From positions 1 to 63,186 of the forward strand of contig CAZANP010000002.1 in the NCBI GenBank assembly GCA_964486555.1: 63,186 bases of DNA, written 5' to 3'. This DNA comes from 4484-232 sp964486555. Its GTDB lineage: Bacteria; Thermotogota; Thermotogae; Thermotogales; Thermotogaceae. The translations under genes were made by a program, and so were the position numbers. Below the pieces are notes generated by a model. That model saw only the letters and a program-made list of their open reading frames with translations, did not search any database and was not told where the DNA came from. Shown here piece by piece: positions 15,588 through 23,567 of the stretch; position 1 is the stretch's first letter; each line of letters opens with the position of its first letter.

Positions 15588-16106
15588 CTAAAATGTTTTT
15601 ACCATTATACCCAATCCACCAGCAACCAATATGAATTGGATCAATGAGAGTTTTTTAGATCTCAGCAGCGTGAGCAATAATAAAGCTAGAATGAAAGAGA
15701 TGAGATCGTTGACGGTGCTCAAGGTGAGATTCATACCAGCTGCGAGAATTGGAGCTATAATACTCATTCTAAGGGCATTTAAAAGTCTCCTGGGATTTCT
15801 GAGTATTCTTTCGATTATGAAGGATATGAAATACATCCACATGAAACTCGGTAGTATCACTCCGATCGTTGACAAAACAGCCCCTGAAAATCCTGCTATT
15901 TTGTAACCTATGTAAGTCGCCGAATTTATAGCGATAGGCCCTGGGGTCATCTGCGATATGGAGAGTAGATCTAAAAACTCTGGGTTCGTCATCCACCCAT
16001 GCACTCCCACCACTTCATTCTGTATCATGCTCAAAGCCCCGTATCCTCCCCCAAATGCTAGAAATCCTATCTTCATGAAACAGAAGAAAAGATCGATGGC
16101 TTTCAT
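15588..16106 (-). CDS. chromate transporter family protein, C-terminal half subunit
   Basis: A 172-residue membrane protein with one Chromate_transp (CHR) domain. It opens with LFFCFMKIGFLAFGGGYGALSMIQNE and has SISQMTPGPIAINSATYIGYKIAGF, both CHR hallmarks, followed by hydrophobic helices. It overlaps its partner by four bases; in short-chain CHR systems two such halves form one transporter. The family name comes from chromate efflux, but the physiological anion in anaerobes is not established. Confidence 0.88.
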   Translation of the reverse strand: MKAIDLFFCFMKIGFLAFGGGYGALSMIQNEVVGVHGWMTNPEFLDLLSISQMTPGPIAINSATYIGYKIAGFSGAVLSTIGVILPSFMWMYFISFIIERILRNPRRLLNALRMSIIAPILAAGMNLTLSTVNDLISFILALLLLTLLRSKKLSLIQFILVAGGLGIMVKTF

Positions 16107-16636
16107 CGTTTTTCCTCCCTGTTGGTTGCTTTAAAGAATACAATGGATGCAATTATGAGGAACACCAGAAAAGCTGATATTTTGAAGAAGACGATGACAA
16201 CGGCACCTGCGATCAGAATACCCAGTATGACACGACTCTTTATTATTCTTTTTATCAATTCCAACGAGTAATTGATTATGATTATGGTTACACCGAGACG
16301 TGCTCCGAACATGAAATTTCTAACGATGCTGTACTTTTCCACTTTTTCGAACATGAGAGCGATCAAAAGGATCGAGAAAAAGGGAGGGAGAACTATGGAG
16401 ATAGAACAGATTATGGAACCCAGAATACCAGCTTTCATTCTTCCAAGAAGTATGGCGGTGTTAACGGCTATAGGACCTGGAAAACTCTGAGCCTTAGCCA
16501 CTATATCTAAGAATTCTTCTTCCTTCAGCATCTTCAATTTTCTGACGAGTTCTTCCTCCATCAGAGGTAGCATTCCGTAACCTCCACCTAGTCCTATGGT
16601 GCTTATCTTCATAAGGCTCAACGCTAATTTCAGCAT
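16103..16636 (-). CDS. chromate transporter family protein, N-terminal half subunit
   Basis: A 177-residue half-size CHR protein with LMKISTIGLGGGYGMLPLMEEE at the N-terminus and AKAQSFPGPIAVNTAILLGRMKAGI, then four or five hydrophobic segments. A strong ribosome site, TAGGAGGCG, precedes the ATG. It is encoded just downstream of a histidine kinase on the same strand and is followed at once by its sister half. The two halves share the same fold and were probably formed by duplication. Confidence 0.88.
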   Translation of the reverse strand: MLKLALSLMKISTIGLGGGYGMLPLMEEELVRKLKMLKEEEFLDIVAKAQSFPGPIAVNTAILLGRMKAGILGSIICSISIVLPPFFSILLIALMFEKVEKYSIVRNFMFGARLGVTIIIINYSLELIKRIIKSRVILGILIAGAVVIVFFKISAFLVFLIIASIVFFKATNREEKR

Positions 16637-16653
16637 GAGAAACGCCTCCTATT

Positions 16654-17580
16654 TCATGTGAGAGGTAGTGTGAAGTAGAACATGTTCTTTCCATCTTTCC
16701 ATTCATAACCTATCTTTCCGTTGTGCATCTCTACATATCTTCTGGCTATGAATAACCCCAAACCTAAACCTTTCGATTTCCTTTTGAGGTCGAAGAGCTT
16801 AACGTTCAAATCATAAGGTATCTTCTTCCCCAAACTGGAAATTTCCACTTTAGCGAAATTCCTTGTCTTAGATATTTTAACGTTTATAGGACCTCTGGAG
16901 TATTCTGCAGCGTTTCTCAACAAATTCAAAGTTACTTCTAAAATCTTCGAAGGATCAACAAGAACTTCCACCTCATCTGTGTATTGGAAAGATATTTTCC
17001 TTCCGTAACTTTTAGTTATCATCTCACAAGCATCCCATACCAGCTCAACGAGATTAACCAATTCTTTTCTTACTATCTCCAGTCCTCCCTCTATTCTTCC
17101 CACCCTTAACAATTGGTCCGTCAGATCTTTTATTAAATCTATGTAACGTAGGGCATCTTTTTTTAAGGATCTATCCACAGGCATCTCTTTTATGGAGTTT
17201 TCCAAGAGAGTCAAAGGGGTCCTTATATCGTGCGAGAAACTGTAAAGTATCAACTCCAAGGTACTCTTCAGATGTTTCTCCTTTTCTAGAGATTTCTTGA
17301 AACTCTCTAGATTCTCCTCTAAAGCTTTTGATAATCCCGTTATCTCATCATCAAAAGCATCTCTTTCTATCTGACCTCTCTTGATGGAATCTGTCAATTT
17401 CTTTACCCGCTGGTACACCAGAAGATGGACTAAAAGGCCCGACATCACAGAGACGAAAAATGAAAGTACTAGAGCATCAAGTAGTGACACAGAGGAAGAA
17501 CGCATTTTCAGAGCATCTAGAACCATGACAATGAAAAAGGTTAAGATGAACGTGATAATGGAGATCCTGATGGACAACAT
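16654..17580 (-). CDS. orphan membrane sensor histidine kinase with degenerate ATP lid
   Basis: A 308-residue kinase. Two transmembrane helices (about 7-22 and 33-56) enclose only a ten-residue outer loop, so there is no extracellular sensor domain. The H-box FSHDIRTPL places the phospho-accepting His at 117. The N-box LNLLRNAAEYS is present (Asn219, Asn223) and the G2 box GLGLGLFIARRYVEMH is good. The usual DxGxG G1 box reads ISSLGKKI near 248-254, so the nucleotide Asp is missing. No response regulator gene adjoins. It sits between rbgA and the chr genes, all on one strand. Confidence 0.85.
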   Translation of the reverse strand: MLSIRISIITFILTFFIVMVLDALKMRSSSVSLLDALVLSFFVSVMSGLLVHLLVYQRVKKLTDSIKRGQIERDAFDDEITGLSKALEENLESFKKSLEKEKHLKSTLELILYSFSHDIRTPLTLLENSIKEMPVDRSLKKDALRYIDLIKDLTDQLLRVGRIEGGLEIVRKELVNLVELVWDACEMITKSYGRKISFQYTDEVEVLVDPSKILEVTLNLLRNAAEYSRGPINVKISKTRNFAKVEISSLGKKIPYDLNVKLFDLKRKSKGLGLGLFIARRYVEMHNGKIGYEWKDGKNMFYFTLPLT

Positions 17581-17600
17581 GAGGTTCTCACCACACCGTA

Positions 17601-18356
17601 TCAGAATTCTTCAGGTATTTCAAAAGAGATCTTCCCGAATTTCCCATTGGCAATTTCTGTAAAGAGCATGTACGCCGCTTTATCGCGATCGATTTCTCCA
17701 CCTTTGATGAGAATTCCTCGCTTTCTTCCGTAAAATTCCAGGAATTCCATGAAGCTTCTCTGTTCGTTCGTTCTGTTTTTGAAGATATCAAAGGCTATCT
17801 CCATTACTTTGAAATCCACTCTCTCAACGGGTAAAGATCCTACGAGAAGGAGTTTTGCAGAGAGTTCCTTACTGAACAGTTTTTTATACAGTATACCTGG
17901 AGTATCCAGAAGTTTCTTATCCCTTCCAAACGCGATCCATTGCACTCCCTTCGTTATACCCGGGACTCCTCCAACAGCTGAGACCCTTCTTCCCTTAATC
18001 TTGTTTATTATCGTGGACTTCCCAGTATTCGGTACACCGAGTATCATGACCCTATCACCTGAGGAGAGATACATACCCAGTTTCTTCATGAAGGCCTTTC
18101 TGTCTTCAAATTTACTGGTTGATAGAACCGATTCACCATTTTTTCTGAAAAAATCGATCCACTTTCTGGTTACATCATCGTCTGCAAGGTCTTCCTTGTT
18201 CAGCAGTACTATCCTTTTTTTCCTTGATAGATCCACTCCGTAAGCCGATGTGGCCATAGGGGCTCTCGCATCCCTTACTTCCACAACAACGTTCACCATC
18301 TTCAACATTCGCTCAACGGCTTTTCTAGCCTTGGAAATATGCCCGGGATACCACAT
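17601..18356 (-). CDS. rbgA: ribosome biogenesis GTPase RbgA (YlqF)
   Basis: A circularly permuted GTPase needed for late 50S assembly. The motif order is G4 (LLNKEDL), G5 (STSKF), G1 (GVPNTGKST), G2 (GGVPGITKGV), G3 (DTPGIL), with the family opening MWYPGHISKARK. I take the ATG at 18356, behind AAGGGATGAGATA and four bases past the radical SAM stop; the longer upstream frame is inside that gene. At 251 residues it is slightly short in the C-terminal RNA-binding part. Confidence 0.93.
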   Translation of the reverse strand: MWYPGHISKARKAVERMLKMVNVVVEVRDARAPMATSAYGVDLSRKKRIVLLNKEDLADDDVTRKWIDFFRKNGESVLSTSKFEDRKAFMKKLGMYLSSGDRVMILGVPNTGKSTIINKIKGRRVSAVGGVPGITKGVQWIAFGRDKKLLDTPGILYKKLFSKELSAKLLLVGSLPVERVDFKVMEIAFDIFKNRTNEQRSFMEFLEFYGRKRGILIKGGEIDRDKAAYMLFTEIANGKFGKISFEIPEEF

Positions 18357-18360
18357 TATC

Positions 18361-20151
18361 TCATCCCTTCTTGACTGCAAGATCGTTCCAGGTTTTGAAT
18401 ACAAAGCACACACCACATAGAGAACATCTCTCCCATCTGCAATCCCCGGTTCTAATGCCTTCAAGAGATTTCCTGTACTCTTCTATCAAAAAGTCCTTGG
18501 AGATCCCCAGGTCTATGTGATCCCATGGTAAGGGTTCTTCCAAATCAAAAGGCCCCATGTAATCTGCTGGATCTATGCTGGTTTTCTCAAAAGCTTTCAT
18601 CCATTTTTCTTTGTCGAACATTTCTTTCCACTCATCGAAGATACAACCAAGTTCATTGGCCTTCAACACGAGTTTTAACAGTTTCCTATCACCTCTGGAG
18701 AGTACACCTTCTATCATGCTCATCCAAGGGTTGTGAAAGGATATGTGAGCGTATCTTCTTGCTCTCATGATAATTCTTCTCTTCTCCAGAGCTTCTTCGA
18801 CCGATATTTGCCGAACGAACTGAAAAGGTGTATGGGGTTTGGGAACGAAAACTGCAACGGATACCGAAAGATCTTTGAATCCAATTCTTTTCACCTTTTC
18901 GATTAATCTTGCTATGTCCTCTATGTCTTCATCTTTCTCAGTTGGCAAGCCTATCATGAAGTAGAGTTTTATCCTTCTCCATCCGGCATCTTTCGCAGAA
19001 ATGATGGTCCTCCAAACATCATCGTCCGATATGTTCTTGTTTATCACATCCCTCAAACGCTGTTTTGCCGTTTCTGGTGCGAATGTGAGACCTGTCTTTC
19101 TAATACTGGCGATCTTCTGAGCTATCTCCAACCCGAAACTGTCCATTCTGGTTGATGGTATCGAAAGAGCCACTTTTCTTTCTGAAAGTATAGGGAGAAT
19201 TTCTTCTACTATACCGTTTATATCTGTATGATCCATCGTCGATAAGGAAAGTAAGGATATTTCTTCGTAACCCGTTGAATCCAGCATCTTTTCCACAATC
19301 TCTCTTACACTTTCTTTTGACCTCTCTCTGACAGGCCTGTAGAACATTCCAGCGTGACAGAATCTACAACCCCTCGTACAACCTCTAGATATCTCCACAA
19401 CTCCCCTGTCGTGAACACTCTCCACATGAGGTAGTATCTTATTCACAAAATGAGCTTGATTCTCGAGGGATTTTAAAAGCCTCTTCCTCACCTTTTCAGG
19501 GACGAAGCTGTACACGGGTACCACTCTCTTACCCTGAGATTCGTAGAATAGTGGGACGTAAACTCCTTCAATCTTGCTCAATTCTTTCAACACCTCGAAT
19601 CTTCTACCATTTTTCACCTCGCGCAGAACTTTAGCCATCTCAACGACAGCTTCTTCCCCATCTCCTATTACAATGGCATCGAAAAGGAGCGCAACAGGTT
19701 CAGGATTACTCGAACAAGGCCCACCACTTATGACTATTGGATCTTCATCTTTTCTGTCTTCCGCCAAGATGGGTATTTTTGAGAGTTTTAGAACTTCCAC
19801 AACGTTGGTGTATGAGAGTTCGTAAGATAAGGAAATACCCACGACGTCCATATATAAGAGAGGAGTTTTGGACTCCATGGTGAAGAGAGGAATATCATTT
19901 TCTTTCATTCTCTCGATCATATCCACCCAGGGAAGGAAAGCTCTTTCTGCCCAGACCCAGGGTATGTCGTTCAGAATGTGGTATATTATCTCGAGTCCCA
20001 AATTCGAAGAACCTATTTCGTACAGATCGGGGAAAACCAGGGCAATTCTGAGAGAAACCTCGTTTTCATCCTTAACAACCGAATTGTACTCGTTTCCCAG
20101 ATATCTACTGGGTTTCCTCACCCACGGTAGGATCTCGTTGAGAAACCTCAT
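18361..20151 (-). CDS. B12-binding-like radical SAM protein (TIGR03960-like)
   Basis: About 596 residues. An N-terminal Rossmann-like domain (IALVFPDLYEIGSSNLGLEII, VVGISLSYELSYTNVV, DAIVIGDGEEAV) resembles cobalamin-binding domains. The radical SAM core has the cluster motif CTRGCRFCHAG and later FAPETAKQRLRDVINK. A C-terminal set of cysteines (CRWERCSLCGVC) is typical of this subfamily, often encoded with a DUF2344 protein, not seen here. Two starts compete: ATG at 20151, coupled as TAATG to a leader ORF, and GTG at 20169. Family function is unknown. Confidence 0.82.
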   Translation of the reverse strand: MRFLNEILPWVRKPSRYLGNEYNSVVKDENEVSLRIALVFPDLYEIGSSNLGLEIIYHILNDIPWVWAERAFLPWVDMIERMKENDIPLFTMESKTPLLYMDVVGISLSYELSYTNVVEVLKLSKIPILAEDRKDEDPIVISGGPCSSNPEPVALLFDAIVIGDGEEAVVEMAKVLREVKNGRRFEVLKELSKIEGVYVPLFYESQGKRVVPVYSFVPEKVRKRLLKSLENQAHFVNKILPHVESVHDRGVVEISRGCTRGCRFCHAGMFYRPVRERSKESVREIVEKMLDSTGYEEISLLSLSTMDHTDINGIVEEILPILSERKVALSIPSTRMDSFGLEIAQKIASIRKTGLTFAPETAKQRLRDVINKNISDDDVWRTIISAKDAGWRRIKLYFMIGLPTEKDEDIEDIARLIEKVKRIGFKDLSVSVAVFVPKPHTPFQFVRQISVEEALEKRRIIMRARRYAHISFHNPWMSMIEGVLSRGDRKLLKLVLKANELGCIFDEWKEMFDKEKWMKAFEKTSIDPADYMGPFDLEEPLPWDHIDLGISKDFLIEEYRKSLEGIRTGDCRWERCSLCGVCFVFKTWNDLAVKKG

Positions 20152-20174
20152 TATCTCGATTTTTTCCACTTCAT
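20151..20174 (-). CDS. leader mini-ORF MKWKKSR coupled to the radical SAM gene
   Basis: ATG at 20174 has a good ribosome site (AAAGGAGAG, eight bases away) and codes seven residues. Its TAA stop overlaps the ATG at 20151 of the radical SAM frame as TAATG, a classic coupling junction. The competing GTG start at 20169 is 12 bases from the same site. It may be a real coupling leader or chance. Confidence 0.35.
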   Translation of the reverse strand: MKWKKSR

Positions 20175-20251
20175 TCGATCTCTCCTTTCAAAAAGCGAAA
20201 ATTTCCTTCATCTTCTTTTATGCTCTTTTATTCTAACTCTTTCTTCTTTTT

Positions 20252-20278
20252 TTGAAATAATGTTGACGATATTATAAT
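20252..20278 (+). promoter_or_regulatory. candidate promoter for the proline-catabolism operon
   Basis: TTGAAA (20252-20257) and a perfect TATAAT (20273-20278) are 15 bases apart, slightly short (16 if the -35 is read as TTTGAA). The -10 ends 22 bases before the ATG at 20301, with a GGTGGAGGAGG ribosome site between. It is the only strong -10 in this divergent intergenic region (20175-20300). Confidence 0.5.
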
Positions 20279-20300
20279 CTATAAGGTGGAGGAGGAATAT

Positions 20301-20630
20301 ATGAGAAGGATAGCAAAACATCCCATACTGGATTTTAACAACAGAAAGAAGATTAAATTTTACTTTGAGGGAACTGAGTTTATCGCCTACGAAGGAGACA
20401 CGATAGCATCAGCTCTGATAGCTAATGGTATAGACATTTTTGGATATACTTCCAAAAAAGGCCGTCCAAGAGGCCTTTTTTGTTGCATAGGAAAGTGTTC
20501 TTCATGTCTTGTTGTCGTGAATGGGATTCCTAACGTGAGAGCCTGCATAACACCCGTGGAGGAAGGAATGAAGGTTAGAAGGCAAGTAGGTAAAGGGGTC
20601 ACCAAAGAGGTGAAAGAAATTGAAGAATAA
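20301..20630 (+). CDS. [2Fe-2S] subunit of a proline-dehydrogenase/HcnA-like complex
   Basis: A 109-residue ferredoxin-fold protein of the type found as the small subunit of sarcosine oxidase, HcnA and archaeal dye-linked L-proline dehydrogenase. The strand EGTEFIAYEGDTIASALIANGI is the ubiquitin-like half; the cluster cysteines are in LFCCIGKCSSCLVVV with the last in VRACIT. It passes electrons from the flavin subunits. The ATG at 20301 follows GGAGGAGGAA. It overlaps the alpha-subunit gene by 11 bases, so the operon is tightly coupled. Confidence 0.85.
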   Translation: MRRIAKHPILDFNNRKKIKFYFEGTEFIAYEGDTIASALIANGIDIFGYTSKKGRPRGLFCCIGKCSSCLVVVNGIPNVRACITPVEEGMKVRRQVGKGVTKEVKEIEE

Positions 20631-22431
20631 GAAAGTGGATTTTCTCGTTGTAGGAGGAGGGCCTGCTGGGCTTTCTGCTGCATTGGAAGCTGGTAAGAGA
20701 GGTTTGAAGGTTCTCTTAGTCGATGAAGGAGTACGACTCGGTGGGCAGCTCGTGAAGCAGACTCATAAATTCTTTGGACACGAAGGAACGTACGCATCTG
20801 TTCGTGGATTTGAAATAGCAAAGATCTTGGTGAAGGAGTTGAAGAAATGTAAAAACATCGAAGCCAAAACGATGACATCCGTGATCGGTATCTACGAAGA
20901 CGGTGTGCTCGCTTGGGACAGGAAAGCGAATGAAGTTTTTCGAATAGAATCTGAGTACACATTGATAGCAACTGGTGCATCTGAAAAGTATATAGCTTTT
21001 GAGAACAACGATCTACCGGGTATCTATGGAGCTGGCGCAGTGCAGACACTCATGAATCAATTTGGGGTTCTACCAGGGGAGAACTTCCTCATCATCGGTT
21101 CGGGTAACATCGGTCTCATCGTTGCGTATCAATTGATCCAGGCGGGAGCGAATGTAAAAGCCATAGTTGAAATAACTGATAAAGTTGGAGGATACGTCGT
21201 TCACTTAAACAAGATAAGAAGACTCGGTGTACCCGTTCTCCTGAAGCACACCATAGTGAGGGCTTTAGGAAACAATAGAGTAGAAGGCGCTGTCATAGCT
21301 GAAGTGGATGAAAGCTATAACGTCATTCCTGGAACTGAGAAGGAACTGGTGGTTGATACCATATGTCTGGCAGTTGGTCTTGCGCCATCCATAGAGCTAG
21401 CTGCAATGGCTGGGGCTGAGGTAATCTATATACCTGAACTTGGCGGATACATCGTTAGAAGAGATGAATTCATGAGAACATCTGTTCCCAACCTGTTCGT
21501 AGCGGGTGATGTTTCGGGAATCGAAGAAGCAACAACCGCCATGTTAGAGGGAAAAATCGTCGGATTGACGGTATCTTCAGAGAAGAAAAAGATGAATCTA
21601 TTGGGGGAGATAAAAGCTCTTTTGAGAGAGCTCGAAGATTTCAGAAGGGGGCCCGTTTCCGAAAGGGTGAGAAGAGGCCTTTCCAAAATGGGTATAAAAA
21701 CCGTAAGTGGTGGATTCAGAACGGAAGTTCAGAGGTCAAAAGGTCCCATAGGAAAACTCAGAGCTGTTATCGAATGCCCACAGCCTATACCCTGTAATCC
21801 CTGTGAAACCGTTTGCGCCTTCGGTGCGATATCAACAGGTGGAAGCATAAATGGTATACCCTGGGTGGATTACGATAAATGTACAGGGTGTGGTTTGTGT
21901 GCTCTCAAGTGTCCGGGGCTCGCCATATTCATGGTCAAAGAAGAGGTTGAGAAAAAGGAAGCGATCGTAGGGATACCATACGAGCTTCTCCCAGTACCTG
22001 AAGAAGGAGAGAAGGTTTTAGGAACCGATAGGGATGGAAAGCCCGTTTGTGAGGCTGTGGTTGAGAAGGTTGTTAAATCCAAGGATAAAACGCATTTGGT
22101 ATACCTGAGAGTTCCTCTCAAGTATGTGGATACAGTAAGGGGATTTGTGGTTTCACCGAGAGAGAAATATGAATTCGTTTGTAGATGCGAGGAAGTCACC
22201 GTTCAAGATATTGAAAAAGCGATAGATGAAGGCTACACAGACTATGAGGAGTTGAGAAGGTACTTGAGAATCGGTATGGGGCCCTGTGGTGGTAGAACCT
22301 GTAGATTACTCACCCTCATGATTCTCGCCAGGAAAACGGGGAAGAGGATGGAGGACCTATCACCTGGTACTTTCAGGCCACCCACTATACCTGTACCCTT
22401 TAACGCTTTTCTGGAGGGTGATAAAAATTGA
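20620..22431 (+). CDS. proline dehydrogenase-like alpha subunit fused to ferredoxin and BFD-like domains
   Basis: A 603-residue flavoprotein. Residues 1-320 form a two-dinucleotide fold oxidoreductase: VVGGGPAGLSAALEAG binds FAD, IIGSGNIGLIVA binds a second nucleotide, and VPNLFVAGDVSG closes the FAD site. Residues 386-431 hold two [4Fe-4S] motifs (Cys386/392/395/399 and Cys421/424/427/431). Residues 520-561 carry a BFD-like [2Fe-2S] motif, CRCEEVT and GPCGGRTC. The ferredoxin part is a separate subunit in some archaeal proline dehydrogenases, so this is a fusion. The start is TTG at 20620. Proline as substrate is inferred from the P5C dehydrogenase gene two genes downstream. Confidence 0.85.
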   Translation: MKNKKVDFLVVGGGPAGLSAALEAGKRGLKVLLVDEGVRLGGQLVKQTHKFFGHEGTYASVRGFEIAKILVKELKKCKNIEAKTMTSVIGIYEDGVLAWDRKANEVFRIESEYTLIATGASEKYIAFENNDLPGIYGAGAVQTLMNQFGVLPGENFLIIGSGNIGLIVAYQLIQAGANVKAIVEITDKVGGYVVHLNKIRRLGVPVLLKHTIVRALGNNRVEGAVIAEVDESYNVIPGTEKELVVDTICLAVGLAPSIELAAMAGAEVIYIPELGGYIVRRDEFMRTSVPNLFVAGDVSGIEEATTAMLEGKIVGLTVSSEKKKMNLLGEIKALLRELEDFRRGPVSERVRRGLSKMGIKTVSGGFRTEVQRSKGPIGKLRAVIECPQPIPCNPCETVCAFGAISTGGSINGIPWVDYDKCTGCGLCALKCPGLAIFMVKEEVEKKEAIVGIPYELLPVPEEGEKVLGTDRDGKPVCEAVVEKVVKSKDKTHLVYLRVPLKYVDTVRGFVVSPREKYEFVCRCEEVTVQDIEKAIDEGYTDYEELRRYLRIGMGPCGGRTCRLLTLMILARKTGKRMEDLSPGTFRPPTIPVPFNAFLEGDKN

Positions 22432-23567
22432 AAACGAAAGTGGTCATAATCGGAGCAGGAATGGTGGGAGCATCCATTGCCTTTCACTTAACGAGGCTCG
22501 GTGAGAAAGATGTCTTCATTCTTGAGAAGAGTTACGTATCCTCAGGTTCCACTGGAAGATGTGCTGGAGGGATAAGACAACAGTGGAGTACGAGAAATAA
22601 CGTGAGACTCGCTATGAGAAGCGTTGAATGGTTCAAAAGGATGAAGGAAGATACAGGTATGGATGTGGAGTACAAGCAAGGTGGATATCTCATCCTATCT
22701 TTCGATGAGGAAGAAGCGGAAGAGTTTGCAGAGAACGTGAAAATGCAGAAAGAGGAAGGATTGGAAGTGGAAGTATTAACACCAAAGCAAGTTAAACGAA
22801 GATTCCCTTACGTTAATGTGGAAGGAGTAAAACTTGCCACTTTCTGTCCAACCGATGGACACGCTAATCCACATCTAGCCAATTTTGCTTACATAAGGAG
22901 ATCTGTCGAAAATGGTGCGAGGCTCTTCACTAAAACGGAGGTTAAGGAGATAGACGTTTCAAACGGCACCGTAAAGGGAGTGTGGACGAATGCGGGATAC
23001 ATCGAATGTGAGGTTGTCATCAACGCTGCAGGTCCCTGGTCAAAAGATATCGGTGAGATGGTTGGTATCGATCTACCAACGGAAAGCTATCGTCATCAAA
23101 TATTGGTCACGGAACCTCTGGAGAACATGATGGATCCGATGATAATAAGTTTTTCTGGGAATTTTTACATAAGACAAACCCGCCACGGTTCTTTTCTCAT
23201 GGGGCAGGGTGATAAAGATGAAAGACCTGGTATTAACAGAAAGGTGACAGCGAAATTCTTACTCGAGATGGTGAATAAGATGTCGAGAAGATTTCCATTT
23301 TTGAGGAATTTGAGAGTTATAAGACAATGGAGTGGCGAGTACAACATGTCTCCCGATGCTCAACCTATCGTTGGCCTTTCGGAGAACGTTTCGGGATACT
23401 TCTATGCTGTTGGATTCAGTGGCCATGGTTTCATGGTCGCACCCGCAGTGGGAGAAGCGATCGCTGAGTGGATAGTCTTTGGAAAACCAAAAAGTGTGGA
23501 TGTCTCTCAGTTGTCACTTGAGAGATTCAAGGGAAAAGAATTTTTAAAGGAAAGGAGTGTGGTTTGA
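22428..23567 (+). CDS. proline dehydrogenase-like beta subunit (DAO-family flavoenzyme)
   Basis: A 379-residue D-amino-acid oxidase-fold FAD enzyme like the catalytic beta subunit of archaeal L-proline dehydrogenase, HcnC or sarcosine oxidase. FAD-binding VVIIGAGMVGASIAFHL and a STGRCAGGIRQQW segment lie at the N-terminus; GDKDERPG and the C-terminal YFYAVGFSGHGFMVAPAVGE complete the site. It starts at TTG 22428 (overlapping the alpha stop by four bases) and overlaps P5C dehydrogenase the same way. It probably oxidises the C-N bond of a secondary amino acid. Confidence 0.87.
   Translation: MKTKVVIIGAGMVGASIAFHLTRLGEKDVFILEKSYVSSGSTGRCAGGIRQQWSTRNNVRLAMRSVEWFKRMKEDTGMDVEYKQGGYLILSFDEEEAEEFAENVKMQKEEGLEVEVLTPKQVKRRFPYVNVEGVKLATFCPTDGHANPHLANFAYIRRSVENGARLFTKTEVKEIDVSNGTVKGVWTNAGYIECEVVINAAGPWSKDIGEMVGIDLPTESYRHQILVTEPLENMMDPMIISFSGNFYIRQTRHGSFLMGQGDKDERPGINRKVTAKFLLEMVNKMSRRFPFLRNLRVIRQWSGEYNMSPDAQPIVGLSENVSGYFYAVGFSGHGFMVAPAVGEAIAEWIVFGKPKSVDVSQLSLERFKGKEFLKERSVV

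Noticed and set aside
20301..23567. Hydrogen cyanide synthase (HcnABC)
   Set aside because: The three subunits look similar, but the P5C dehydrogenase in the same operon and the added ferredoxin part favour proline dehydrogenase.
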